Below the pieces are notes generated by a model. The model was not told the origin of the DNA and did no database searches. It saw nothing but the letters and a program-made list of their open reading frames with translations. A program made the translations under genes and the position numbers. Positions 39,501 to 48,800 of a stretch of 64,000 bases of DNA are shown here, one piece after another (position 1 is the stretch's first letter; each line of letters opens with the position of its first letter). The DNA comes from Symsagittifera roscoffensis. Taxonomy: Eukaryota > Xenacoelomorpha > Acoela > Convolutidae. The stretch covers positions 12,188,368 to 12,252,367 of the forward strand of contig NC_087063.1 of NCBI RefSeq assembly GCF_963678635.1, written 5' to 3'.

Positions 39501-42500
39501 GTTGACTTTAACCCAGCCATGAGAATGGGTGGCACCATCGCTATATCAGTTAATATTCTATCTGTGCCAGACAATTGGTAATCACCTTGCCCCAAATCCA
39601 TGACTTCCTCAACTCGTTTTCTTTTCGCTGAGTTACCAGCTTTCATCGATATTTCCGAATCCACTTTCGTCTTTCCAATCCTCCTCGGCATCACTCTGCT
39701 GCCTAACTTCATTTTCATCGCATTGATTTTATCAATCACCATTTTCGATCGCATCGTTCCTCTCCTGGTCCTTGACAGGTACACCACCTCTCCTTCATTG
39801 TCCTGCGGTGTCATCTTGATGGGAGAATTCGCTTCACTCTCATCAGTGGCTGAGTCGATCAATAACTCACTCAGTCTCCCTTCACACTCATCAAGCTTGT
39901 CAAGTACTTCTCTCACCAAGGGTTGATTGAGACCTGTTTTGAGAATGGACTGGGTCCCATAGCTCTGAATCACAGTCCAGACTTCTTCCATGAACGCCAC
40001 TCTGTCCAGCTTACATCCCGTCCTACTCTCGTGGTCTCGGTGATGTACTTCCCATTCTTCTTCGGGTAGCGTTCCCAAGAAAGGTACTCTGGCTGAGGCC
40101 TCTATTCTTCTCCTCCGAGGTGATTCCATGAGGATTCTCTGATCGTTATTTCTTGTATTGCCAGGAGAGCTGCTCTCCGGCAAATTCCGTTTCATTTCCT
40201 CAAAGGCTGACGGGGGTTCCAGTGTCGAGATGCCTTCATCCGCTGGCTCAGTCGTTTCCAACGTGTCTGCATTATTCTCAAGATCACTGAAGATATTGAA
40301 ATCCAGGCTGGATGTTCCTCCTGTCGATGCCCTGTCGTCTTCCCCACCAGCTTGATCTTGTTGCATGGGTTCTTCCGTCTGACGGTTTCCACTCTGTCCG
40401 TCATCTCCTTCTGACTTGTCCCCATTCGAGTTCGATGGTCCTTGTTTGTCATCATCAGCTTCTTCCTGGAATCTCGGTATGAGCAATGTACCGGCTGATT
40501 TATCTTCCTCCTCTCCATGGACCACTTTAGTTTCTTCGCAGCCGAAGGGTGCTAGGAAAATTCTCGTCTGCAATATTCCCGCAACTTTCATCTCTTTTCT
40601 CACACTAGTCAGGATTACTGAGGCTTCAGGCAATTCAGTCCTGCCTCTCATCCTCATTGGAGCTGAGCCTAGTCGTCTCCATTCCTCATCAAATCCTTCA
40701 GGCTTGGGAGTAGCGGCGTTGCTTATTCGCCTTCTCGTCGCTTGATCCGTGTACGCAAATCGTGTGTACTGTAACACGGCGGCATTTCTCCCCACGAAGT
40801 ATGGATCCATCGTCGCCGAGAAATTCCCTACTCTCCTTTCATTGGTTTCGAATGCTCTCAACCTAGGAGTTTGTACTACGGAGACTGCTCCGAGCAACAT
40901 CCTTCTTATCAGAGGGAATTCGGGGATTGCTTCGGGTAGCTTCTTGTAATCGCCCCAGTCCTTCGTCTCTTCTCTCACCTTGTGATACGCTGCTGTGAGA
41001 CGAGGCACTCTGGTCATTTCGCCATTCGTTTTGTCATAGGGCCTCAGATTCCAAAGCTTTGGAAACACCTCGATGTGCCCTCTTTCTACTTCTCCCATGC
41101 GGTCACAGAAGTGATCGTCAAAATTGATGACTGTCATCTCTGGCTCCGATATTTTCGCAAATAACAGATCTTCACTCATGAGCTCTCGCAATGCGTGCTG
41201 CTCACACCAGTTCAGTGTACTACCGTCCACTGCCGATATGAGGTTCAGGTGCAACACCGACCTCCTATATGCTTCCACTTTAACGTCAGGGAACGCAAAG
41301 GTGACTGCTGGTCCATAGATCACTGTCACGAACTCCGTGACTCCTCTGATCAGTGCCAAGGGATCGATTCTCATAGCTAAGCTCAAATCTGTTAACAGCG
41401 GCATGCCTCCAACATGTCGTCTAACATCTTCCTCTCTTTCAATTGTCTCGTCTTCTCCGGTTCCAAAGCGATTTTGCTGCAAGAGATACTGGATAAGAGT
41501 GTGTCTCAGGTCTCTTATTTTGTTCCACGAGTCTGTGGATTTCTTCATATCCAGATTCCTCACTCTCTCTTTCATCTGCTCTGGACAACGTGTCAGTTTC
41601 ATCAGCCCTCCCAAGTTTCCGTGGGTTATTGCGATCAATGTCAAAAGTCCATCTAGTCGCAGGTTCTGTATTCCATCCGTAAGCAGTATCACCGGTCCTT
41701 TCACGAAATTCTCCGCTCCAAATGTTACAAACAGGGCTATCAATTCCACTATCGATACTTTCACTACCGCTTGGAGGAATTCCTTTATCAAGTAGTGCGA
41801 GACTTTCGGGTAGACTTTTGCCAAGAAGGACGCGGTCCATCCGGCTCCCAACCCTTCTAGAATGCTGTCTGTCCTTTCAAATCCCTCCTGTCCTTTCACT
41901 TCCTGGGTCCAGAAGGTTTCCAGAGTAATCTGACACATTCTGTTCACGAACTCAGCTGTCTTTTCTCCGGCATTTTCCGCCAGGTTCACCTCCTTCAACA
42001 AGTAGGCGTGCATCTTAGTGATCATTACTGGGCCTTGCTGAAAAGCATCTGCACCCAATGCCGCTACTCTCGGATTCAGGTGTAGCCACTGGTTTGCTTC
42101 CGGCTTGGTTCTCAGCACCATCGCTTCCAGATGAGCTCTCGTCTCCAGTGAATTCTTTCTTCTCGTGTCTTCACTCGCCACTTCCATTGCTCGGAACCAC
42201 AAGTCGTTGGACATTGCCGTAATCACTCGATGGTCGTCATCTATTCCTGGTTTCAGTTTGAGTTGCCGACTGAAGTTGGACAGTTCCAACCCCAGCACTT
42301 CGTCCAACACCAACATGTGTAGCGCGTGGTCCTTGAACCCTCTCATCGCGTTTGAGATATCTGACCATACTGCAGGCAGTTCAGCCTTAAGTGGCCTCAG
42401 GTTCTCCATTTCTATCATGCGATTCGGGGCTGATATGATCACATCATATTTTCCCTCCGAAAGTAAGGCTACCATTGCATACACAAATTTCAGTCCATCC

Positions 42501-45457
42501 GGGAGATATGCATATCCCGGAGACAACGCAAATACTACTCTCAACGCCACTTTGTTGAATGTTCCCTCCTTTGTCGCGTCTACCACTTCACCCATTGACT
42601 CCAGGATGTCTTTTATCGCGGGCCATACTGCGTTTTCTGCTGTTGCAGGATCTCTGAGCCTGCTCAGAAAACCTCTACTGTGTAGATGGTCATTGATGCC
42701 AGCAAACACAATCGTTATCGGGTTCATCTCTGTCTGCCTCTGTACCCCTATAGCCAATGACACTGATTGCAATAGGTCTAGGTCAACTGCGGCCAGCATT
42801 ATGACGTCCGGCCAAAACAAAGACTTAGAGGTGTACACGAACTCTGAATTCGCTACTACCATGATCTTGGCCTTTCTCATTTCTGCTTTGTCGTAGGCGG
42901 CGAAGATGCTCTCATCTTTCTTTATTGCTGTCAATCCGCCATATCTCTGGGCATCACCATCTTGGTTCACTTGTTTTGGGTATACTCTCTCCTTCACATG
43001 ACTAGGTGGTGTCGTCAGTTGCTTGAATATCTTCACGTGTTGTCCAATTGGCGCTCTCGCCGTCAGGAATCTTCCTGGCCTTTCCTCACGATTCCTCTCC
43101 TCATGGTTCAATCTGACATCCTGCAACGGTCTTGCATTCACAGGTCCCATTGTGTTATTGGAGGGCAGTCCTTCCAAGTCAGCAAATCTTAAGGCTGTCG
43201 TGGAGCTGAAATTTATGCTAGCGGCTATCAACCAGTCTACGCCGGTTATTGAGTATAATCTGCTGACGGATAGCGTCGCTCCATTTAGCATCCTCCTTGC
43301 ATCTTCGATGAAGCTTACTTTCTGCAGGTCCAGCTTCATCAGTTCTTCTTTGTATATGTGCCAGGGAGACGGCATGGGTCTAGACCATAACAATGAGCCT
43401 CTTTTCGGTCTCTCTTCTCGACTGCTACTCGTTGTCTCCGATCTAGTGTCTGATCTGGACGTGCCTGCTACTCCTTCGTTTGGTTGGTTGACGGGTCCTA
43501 TCCTTCTCCTAGGATGAATTGTCCTCCTCGTCGGTGCTTCTCCCAACCGATCCTGCACGTCAGTTCTTCGACCTGATTCGCTGGAGCTTTGTTGCCGGTA
43601 ATTTATTGCGGCTGGGACTGTACCCAAACGCGTTTCCAGGTTAGGAGGCACAAAGGTAGTGATCACCGTATCATTCACCGTTCCCTCTTCCTTCAGTACT
43701 CCTGTGTCAGAGAGTTCTGCTTCTAACTCGTCCAACCGTTCTTGGAAGACTCGATTCAACCAAGCTTGTCCCTCAATTGTGTCAAAGTGGATGCCATCCG
43801 AAGTCAGTCTGGCTTGCTCCATGGCTCTCAACTCGTGTTCAATGTCCATAAGGATCATTCTTCCGGCATTTCGATTTGCTAGGTTTCTTAAGATGTTGTT
43901 CCATCTCATGACTCCCTCGTTGTGCCTTCTTCCTGATGCTGTCAGGTTTCTTGCGTTCATTGGCACCGTGCAAACGGTCAGTACCGCGCAACTGAACTTC
44001 TGCCAGAGAGTGGTGAACAAACACACCATCATTGATTCCCACTGTGCTTCCTGCTCGTCTGATCCTCTGGAGATATCATTCGTCCCAACTAATATCATCA
44101 CACTGGGTATCCTCCCGGGATTCATCAGCTCCACCATCCGGTATAATTGGGCAATTGTCGCGCCTCCAAAGGCCATCACCGTGGTGACCCATGAGGTCCT
44201 CAAATTCGTTAGCACTCGGACTAAGCTGTCTCCCAATATCAGGTGAGATGTCCCGAGTGGTGGTTGCTGCAGGTTTACAGCCGGGCTCCAGGTAGCTCGA
44301 TTGAAGCAGGCTCTCGGATCTGTCTCCGGAACTCCCGTGAAATTATACTTTAATTGATTATTCTTCTGCACGTCCATTACACGAGACACTTTCTTCGCTG
44401 GCATCTTCCTTACTTTTCTCTCTGTGATCTTCGAACTCCCCCTGAGTGGCGTCACGTCACTTATCCCTTGTCTGATTATTGTCTGGGAGAGTTGTACTCT
44501 GCCCGTATCGTCAATCGTTCCATAGGGTGCAGTCACCCCGGAACCTGGTGCATTCTTGTTAGCGACCAATCGTCCAGCGGTCTCTATCAGTTTTCTCACT
44601 GTCTGTTCTACGACGGGATCATCCAAGGTGTCACTAGGATCCGGGATTGTTACTCGGTTCGTCTCTGCTGGAAGCCGTGTCTCCGTTGTTTGACTCATTT
44701 CTCGAGGTGTCAAGAGCTCCATCGGAGACTGCCCACGAGGAATATCCCTTGCAGGTATCACCTTCTCAATGGACGTCGTCAACGCCGCCTGTTCCGATCG
44801 CTCTTTGTATTCCTGCCTTAAGCGTTCGATCTCTTGACCCTGTTTTTTGTTGCAGTCTTCAAACAACTTTCTCCACATGTCCCGGTCTTCCTCCATCGCC
44901 AGCATGGTCTTCGTCATATCGTCTAACTCCTTCTTCGTACTTCTCAATTGATCGTTCATCTCGTCCAGATCTTGTATGGTTTGGTTCGTCTGAACCTTCT
45001 GTGTTACTCTCGCCCCTTTTGGTGGCACAGCTACTCTCAGTGGTGAACCAGACGAGGTCGCCTCACTGTTCATCTCCTGATGCATTCTCGTCAGCCCAGG
45101 TTTGGGCTTGGAGGGCATTGGCATCTCACCTGGTTGGTATGTCCTAGAACTTCCCAATCCAGGCTCATTCGCCAAGTCACTCCCTGAGAGAGCCCCGTTT
45201 CTCCACCTCATCACTCTCATGTTCGGGCGGTCTAGTACTCCTCTTTCTCCATATGCTGCCATCAACAGGACTTCCGTGGGGCGGTCCCCACGGTTGTCGT
45301 GCCCCAAGATGTTAATCAGGGCGGTCAGCAACATGACCACCTCTGGGTCCTCCAGAGCGAAGTCTCGTTCGATCAGCCGACGATAGATCGCATCTACCAT
45401 CGGTCCTACATATGCCTCTGCCAGGTCCATCAATTCATCCAGGTTGAAATTATCCAT
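36512..45457 (-). CDS. Element A second ORF: SGNH/GDSL hydrolase domain plus large conserved C-terminal region
   Basis: About 2981 codons without a stop, 3' of gag-pol and in another frame. The first ATG is at 45457. Residues 1-60 are acidic and helical, and about 160-230 look like a coiled coil. Residues about 400-580 form an SGNH/GDSL domain: LILGDSLV with Ser411, a Gly-Gly near 431-432, LVGTNDISRG with Asn460 and SDGIHF with Asp554 and His557, so the full tetrad is present. Residues about 865-1065 contain VVANSEF and FAGINDHLHSRG, possibly a second, degenerate SGNH-like fold. Roughly the last 1200 residues align with element B and contain C-x4-C-x4-H-x-C-x4-C (2465-2482) and PCHC (2733-2736). 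No signal peptide or clear membrane span is seen, so it is not a typical env. Function unknown. Expression may need a spliced mRNA or reinitiation. Confidence 0.85.
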   Translation of the reverse strand: MDNFNLDELMDLAEAYVGPMVDAIYRRLIERDFALEDPEVVMLLTALINILGHDNRGDRPTEVLLMAAYGERGVLDRPNMRVMRWRNGALSGSDLANEPGLGSSRTYQPGEMPMPSKPKPGLTRMHQEMNSEATSSGSPLRVAVPPKGARVTQKVQTNQTIQDLDEMNDQLRSTKKELDDMTKTMLAMEEDRDMWRKLFEDCNKKQGQEIERLRQEYKERSEQAALTTSIEKVIPARDIPRGQSPMELLTPREMSQTTETRLPAETNRVTIPDPSDTLDDPVVEQTVRKLIETAGRLVANKNAPGSGVTAPYGTIDDTGRVQLSQTIIRQGISDVTPLRGSSKITERKVRKMPAKKVSRVMDVQKNNQLKYNFTGVPETDPRACFNRATWSPAVNLQQPPLGTSHLILGDSLVRVLTNLRTSWVTTVMAFGGATIAQLYRMVELMNPGRIPSVMILVGTNDISRGSDEQEAQWESMMVCLFTTLWQKFSCAVLTVCTVPMNARNLTASGRRHNEGVMRWNNILRNLANRNAGRMILMDIEHELRAMEQARLTSDGIHFDTIEGQAWLNRVFQERLDELEAELSDTGVLKEEGTVNDTVITTFVPPNLETRLGTVPAAINYRQQSSSESGRRTDVQDRLGEAPTRRTIHPRRRIGPVNQPNEGVAGTSRSDTRSETTSSSREERPKRGSLLWSRPMPSPWHIYKEELMKLDLQKVSFIEDARRMLNGATLSVSRLYSITGVDWLIAASINFSSTTALRFADLEGLPSNNTMGPVNARPLQDVRLNHEERNREERPGRFLTARAPIGQHVKIFKQLTTPPSHVKERVYPKQVNQDGDAQRYGGLTAIKKDESIFAAYDKAEMRKAKIMVVANSEFVYTSKSLFWPDVIMLAAVDLDLLQSVSLAIGVQRQTEMNPITIVFAGINDHLHSRGFLSRLRDPATAENAVWPAIKDILESMGEVVDATKEGTFNKVALRVVFALSPGYAYLPDGLKFVYAMVALLSEGKYDVIISAPNRMIEMENLRPLKAELPAVWSDISNAMRGFKDHALHMLVLDEVLGLELSNFSRQLKLKPGIDDDHRVITAMSNDLWFRAMEVASEDTRRKNSLETRAHLEAMVLRTKPEANQWLHLNPRVAALGADAFQQGPVMITKMHAYLLKEVNLAENAGEKTAEFVNRMCQITLETFWTQEVKGQEGFERTDSILEGLGAGWTASFLAKVYPKVSHYLIKEFLQAVVKVSIVELIALFVTFGAENFVKGPVILLTDGIQNLRLDGLLTLIAITHGNLGGLMKLTRCPEQMKERVRNLDMKKSTDSWNKIRDLRHTLIQYLLQQNRFGTGEDETIEREEDVRRHVGGMPLLTDLSLAMRIDPLALIRGVTEFVTVIYGPAVTFAFPDVKVEAYRRSVLHLNLISAVDGSTLNWCEQHALRELMSEDLLFAKISEPEMTVINFDDHFCDRMGEVERGHIEVFPKLWNLRPYDKTNGEMTRVPRLTAAYHKVREETKDWGDYKKLPEAIPEFPLIRRMLLGAVSVVQTPRLRAFETNERRVGNFSATMDPYFVGRNAAVLQYTRFAYTDQATRRRISNAATPKPEGFDEEWRRLGSAPMRMRGRTELPEASVILTSVRKEMKVAGILQTRIFLAPFGCEETKVVHGEEEDKSAGTLLIPRFQEEADDDKQGPSNSNGDKSEGDDGQSGNRQTEEPMQQDQAGGEDDRASTGGTSSLDFNIFSDLENNADTLETTEPADEGISTLEPPSAFEEMKRNLPESSSPGNTRNNDQRILMESPRRRRIEASARVPFLGTLPEEEWEVHHRDHESRTGCKLDRVAFMEEVWTVIQSYGTQSILKTGLNQPLVREVLDKLDECEGRLSELLIDSATDESEANSPIKMTPQDNEGEVVYLSRTRRGTMRSKMVIDKINAMKMKLGSRVMPRRIGKTKVDSEISMKAGNSAKRKRVEEVMDLGQGDYQLSGTDRILTDIAMVPPILMAGLKSTGYKSKRSDRTLTGATLEMEILSQCGESKMRDFKPSPMNHGKGSVAGQLTPVEYNRLTVSETVSIDEPTGGYMEMLEYRNSARGHVMALEEEKAMEGYLETMLQGTTLKQKAYGTLASSDVQAETIEQLVSLPWKAVVLRYFEEEMRTTPRIHALVAVPYVRTELQLRLAWCMMGLTREEYDSGERKRSKEEKVFLMTNLRDLIVQEGAAVACAKRRDALCFIRFLIEQISVPALSTCVKMLKEGDERTKAMFLLAMLDMQQSKPMRVNMKEPEELEPMKKIDEIRRFSNKELRLTKESMGALPKSSEYCGPIKKKSYSYVSGIIGIAYNPFLSEDIRDCFFDYEQAVLLRFWTSRIVTTKSVNNPQAKLGLVLEEEVTAPSVPKSGKRVEFGLGFSDELLRTSLMAVWELMKPSWCPSPNADSILRATQDVQRELNVDCNLRDLNIIYNVMITASKSNGEDRMELPGWGPEDWVKPGSCLAEVCGLEGHVCGSLDCVKTLEKQHKQLTVLFGNVVMKARTETELIADCHGGTDVNLVTALGFYSMFGSLESLLNLEQKHEMVTAISVEVFPGVLQTEQKYIGKWREAIETEMNIRHSETYCRPSGARYLVGSTLAPMCKSRYPVHFVAVDVKSTRTIVDQAFSVPKCVRLARMSEKSYELLCKIFSAVPERTKEELESILGKKFMGYVSGNFSDFEKQKQRGSTVTDYNAVDENDEIHRVMMEVEPLLEASGKRNWRSIMLTHDEFPCHCLLQTWWYPKRSNLMLICDSGELLSMGLPDSSQPVTIVIVGVMMAIRWLEAHVRENNRQEAPTREQLQKLDCLKDLDLFETMCKVLNIPMEVKKIWARKRLMPWFRANMTAWLYEYAKKHMSKHGRVYSEYQLDIGAGAFKRAFVTHRNAVTTAVKRISRTSERSGNEKAEMLKEDLERNVALCLHNSFCRNRESNVDPLPCCKQRVEEQKCWRTASNSVRIVNDVLQDTETESAESASQEEEMEH
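43718..44260 (-). other. SGNH/GDSL hydrolase domain in the element A second ORF
   Basis: Sub-feature. Block I ILGDSLVR (nucleophile Ser), block II FGGAT, block III GTND and block V DGIH (Asp and His) occur in the proper order and spacing (about 145 residues from Ser to His). Related esterases occur in ORF1 of some CR1-type LINEs. Here the domain sits in a separate downstream ORF of an LTR element. Confidence 0.85.
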
Positions 45458-45472
45458 ACTGTTCTTCTCCAA

Positions 45473-45879
45473 ATTTAATTTGATTTCGATTTCAAGTTTT
45501 GACTCAAGTGAGCAATTAAATGATCAATCAGGATCTAGAAAAGAAATCACGAATGTCACACTTGTCAATTTCACCCTAACATACATCGTTAAAATTTGCT
45601 TAAAGACAGTTCAGATAAAAAGATATTTATCCTAAAATTTATTAAAATCAATTGGTTTCTAAAATTTTGGAATTCGACCTAAGATTGGACAGTCCAAACT
45701 TTGGATCTATTCCCAAGATCGTCATTTAGTTGTTCATGGTCACTAACCCCTACTTACCTATGATCTTAATAACCTAACACATAACATAACATAACATAAC
45801 ATAACATGACATAACATGACACACATATCACATATTACATGTAACTCGGTCTTTGGCCTAACACCCTCTCGCACATCAT
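45473..45879 (-). other. Spacer between the two ORFs of element A, with an (ACATA)n microsatellite
   Basis: Non-coding and AT-rich. At 45779-45829 (plus strand) acataacataacat repeats with a 5-bp period about ten times, ending in variant catgac units. No obvious splice acceptor or slippery signal that would explain translation of the second ORF. Confidence 0.7.
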
Positions 45880-48800
45880 TCAGCCTATACTTAAGTAATA
45901 TTTCTTATGTAGATATACTTGTATGTTCGTGTCAGAGAATATCACGTGTACAAGCGCGTACAATTCCCGAGGATGCAGTCTTCCTCTATTTGGATCGTAC
46001 ACTGGAAGCGAAAGCTCCTTCACGTCCATTTCCACAAGGAAGTCCCTCAGCCTCGTCAAAGACAAGACTAGATTTTCTGGGTCCACGTGTTGCTTCTCTG
46101 TCGCTCTCGTTACCAAGAAGCATAAGTACTTTCCCGGTATCTGCGACACCGCCGGGGGTAAGGCTGCTACGCCCCCTATCCCTGGTCTTTGCTTCCAAAG
46201 GAATTCCACGTTTTTGTATTCCCTCTTAAAATCTGCCGCTAGCGCCGTCCTAAAACTCATGTCTGCGGTGATTGCTATCGCACATGTTCTGTTTGTGAGT
46301 ATGAAATCACTATCTGTTAGTACTATGTTACTTGAATATTCATTTGGTAAATTAAAATATGACTCAACTACCCTGCCTATGTCAGGTTTCTTAGGTTCTT
46401 CACCTGTTTCTGCTTCTAAGTTTCCTGTTTCTCTTGCTATTCTCAATTTTTTTATTATCAAGTTTTCAGTGTGGGTAAGTCCTACCCCCACTCCCCGGAC
46501 AAAAATATCCATCGGCGTCCCCGTCGATCGCATACCGGGTATTAAGTTAAGATTAGAAGCTGGAATGAGATGTTGTCCTTCCTGGGCAGCCCAGGAAGGA
46601 TCATCTCGTTCGGTCTTAATGTATTTCGCGCTTTCGCGATCTACGTCTTGAATCGTAACGCTGGTCTTATCAGGGTCTGATGTCATTTCGTTCAGCCACT
46701 CTAAGACACGCAGGTTCGTCAGGTCTTGTTCATTTGACTGCTGTTGCTCATCGTCGAACTCCACCTCGGGTTTCGACCAGTCGTCAACCCACTCATCGTT
46801 GTGATCATCGACTATGTCAATGTCCTGTGACACTGTTATTTCCTCTAAACCCACTACTTCCTCCACTATTTTCTTTAGATCTATCCTATCCACTACAAAG
46901 TCGTCACCGTAAGGATTGTATTTCTTTCTTAGTCTCGTCCCGTCTTTCTGACGAGTCTGCATCGTGAACGGAATATCTGGTTCCATGTTCTTGGGAACCT
47001 CTGTCTGTTCGGAATCCTGCCAATCTTCCTCTGCGTAGGGCAAGGTTTCATCGTCCGCTTCGATCTGTTCGTTTGGATCCAGGTCCAATGGTGTATCCGT
47101 ACCTTCCTCTACGACTTCGTTTCCATCGTTCTTCTCCCTGGTGCCTTTTTCATTGACCTCACAAGCAGGATCCATCATTAGATAATCCCCTTCTTCCATG
47201 TCTGCAGGTATACACCAGTCTTCTGTCGATGGATTGTGTGGCTTGATGTTCTCGTAGTGGGCGGCTCGGCCAGTACTCAGTCTATAAAAGCGTCCCTCTT
47301 GGTGCACCTCTGTAATCATGAAGGGTCCCCTCCACTTCTTCAGAAGCTTTTTTGTCCCTTTCGGTGGTATAACGTTCTGAAATACCCATACGTAGTCTCC
47401 CACCGAGTAAGCCTTTGCACCAGCTGCTTTCTTGTCGAATCTTTTCCTCTGCCTTGCCTGTGCCTGCTGAGTGTTTCGTCTACACAAGTCGTTCAACTCC
47501 TGTTGGCGTCTGATCACATCCCTCACGTAGACCTGTGGGGATGTTTTCTTTCCCTCATACTCTGGGTAGAAGAATGTCAAGGGTAAAGATTTCTCGTGTC
47601 CCGTCAGCATCATGTGTGGACTGACTCCAGTGGTGGAGTGTTGCGTGCTATTATAAGCTCCCATCACCTGTGGAAGGTATCTGTCCCAATCGGTCATATA
47701 CCTGGAACAGTATACTCTCAGCATCGATACTAACGTCCTATTCTGTCTTTCCACTAAGCCATTCGTCTGAGGGTGGTATGTCGTGGAGTGAGCCTGAGCG
47801 ACCTGTGACCGTCTCATAAGCTCTTTCGTAAGCTCGCCTACGAAAGCCGTTCCATTGTCCGATTGAAACGTCATTGGACATCCGTTTCTTGCTATCCACG
47901 TATTGATCAGGTGGTCGCATGTCTCTTCCGCTGAGGCAGTTATGCAGGGCACGGCCTCTGCATACTTCGTGAAGTGATCTATCATGACCAAGACTTGGTT
48001 GTAACCGCTGTCTGTCATGCATATCTTCTGGTGATCTATCTGCACCACCTCGTTGAATTCAGACGACTCAATTGATTGTAAAGGAAATCGCAACTTCCTA
48101 GGATCCTTGACCTGTTGGCATGACAGACATGCTGTCACCCATTTCTCGCATGCCTTTTTCATCCCAGGCCACTCAAAGCGCTTCAGGATCCTCTGATACA
48201 CTTTGTCGATCCCTTGATGGCCCATCTGATCATGCGACCTGAATAATAGTTCTGTCTGATAGAGTTGCGGCAACACTATCGCGTTATATTTGTATAAGAC
48301 CTTGTCTTCTTCTCTTCTCCTGCAAGCCACGATCCCGTCCTTGTTCAGATATAATCTCCCCTCCTTCTGCATGAAGTATTGTCTCAGGATCCTATAGCTG
48401 TCTTCTTCCAGGTCACCTTTGTCAGGTGCACCGTTTTCTATCCACCTTTTTAGGTTGCTTGTCATGCGATCATTTCTCTGCGCCCTTAGAAGGTCCGAGA
48501 GTCTGTATCTCGCCTTCAAGTACGTCTTCATGATTCTCATCTGACTGTTCAGCTCGTTGGGCTGATGTGTGTCTTCTTCCATCTTAACGCACCAAATCTT
48601 CGCCAACGGTTGTGTTTCTTGTTGAAACGGCTGAAGATCAGTCCTGACTACCTCTTTCTGCGGCAACAGGCTTATCGAACGTTTCGATACCGCTATCGTT
48701 TCTAAGTCATCCGCTGCGTTGTCAAAGACTCTTTCGCTTGGTATTAGGTAGCGATCACTGTCAGGATCCTGGTACACCTCTCTGTCCAGGTTTCTCGCCC

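Noticed and set aside
36512-45457. Second ORF as a retroviral-type envelope
   Set aside because: No N-terminal signal peptide, no clear membrane anchor near the C-terminus (which is acidic and ends EEEMEH) and no furin-like site context that I can defend.
45458-45472. Extension of the second ORF by five codons to a TTG at 45472
   Set aside because: The first ATG is at 45457. Nothing supports initiation at TTG.
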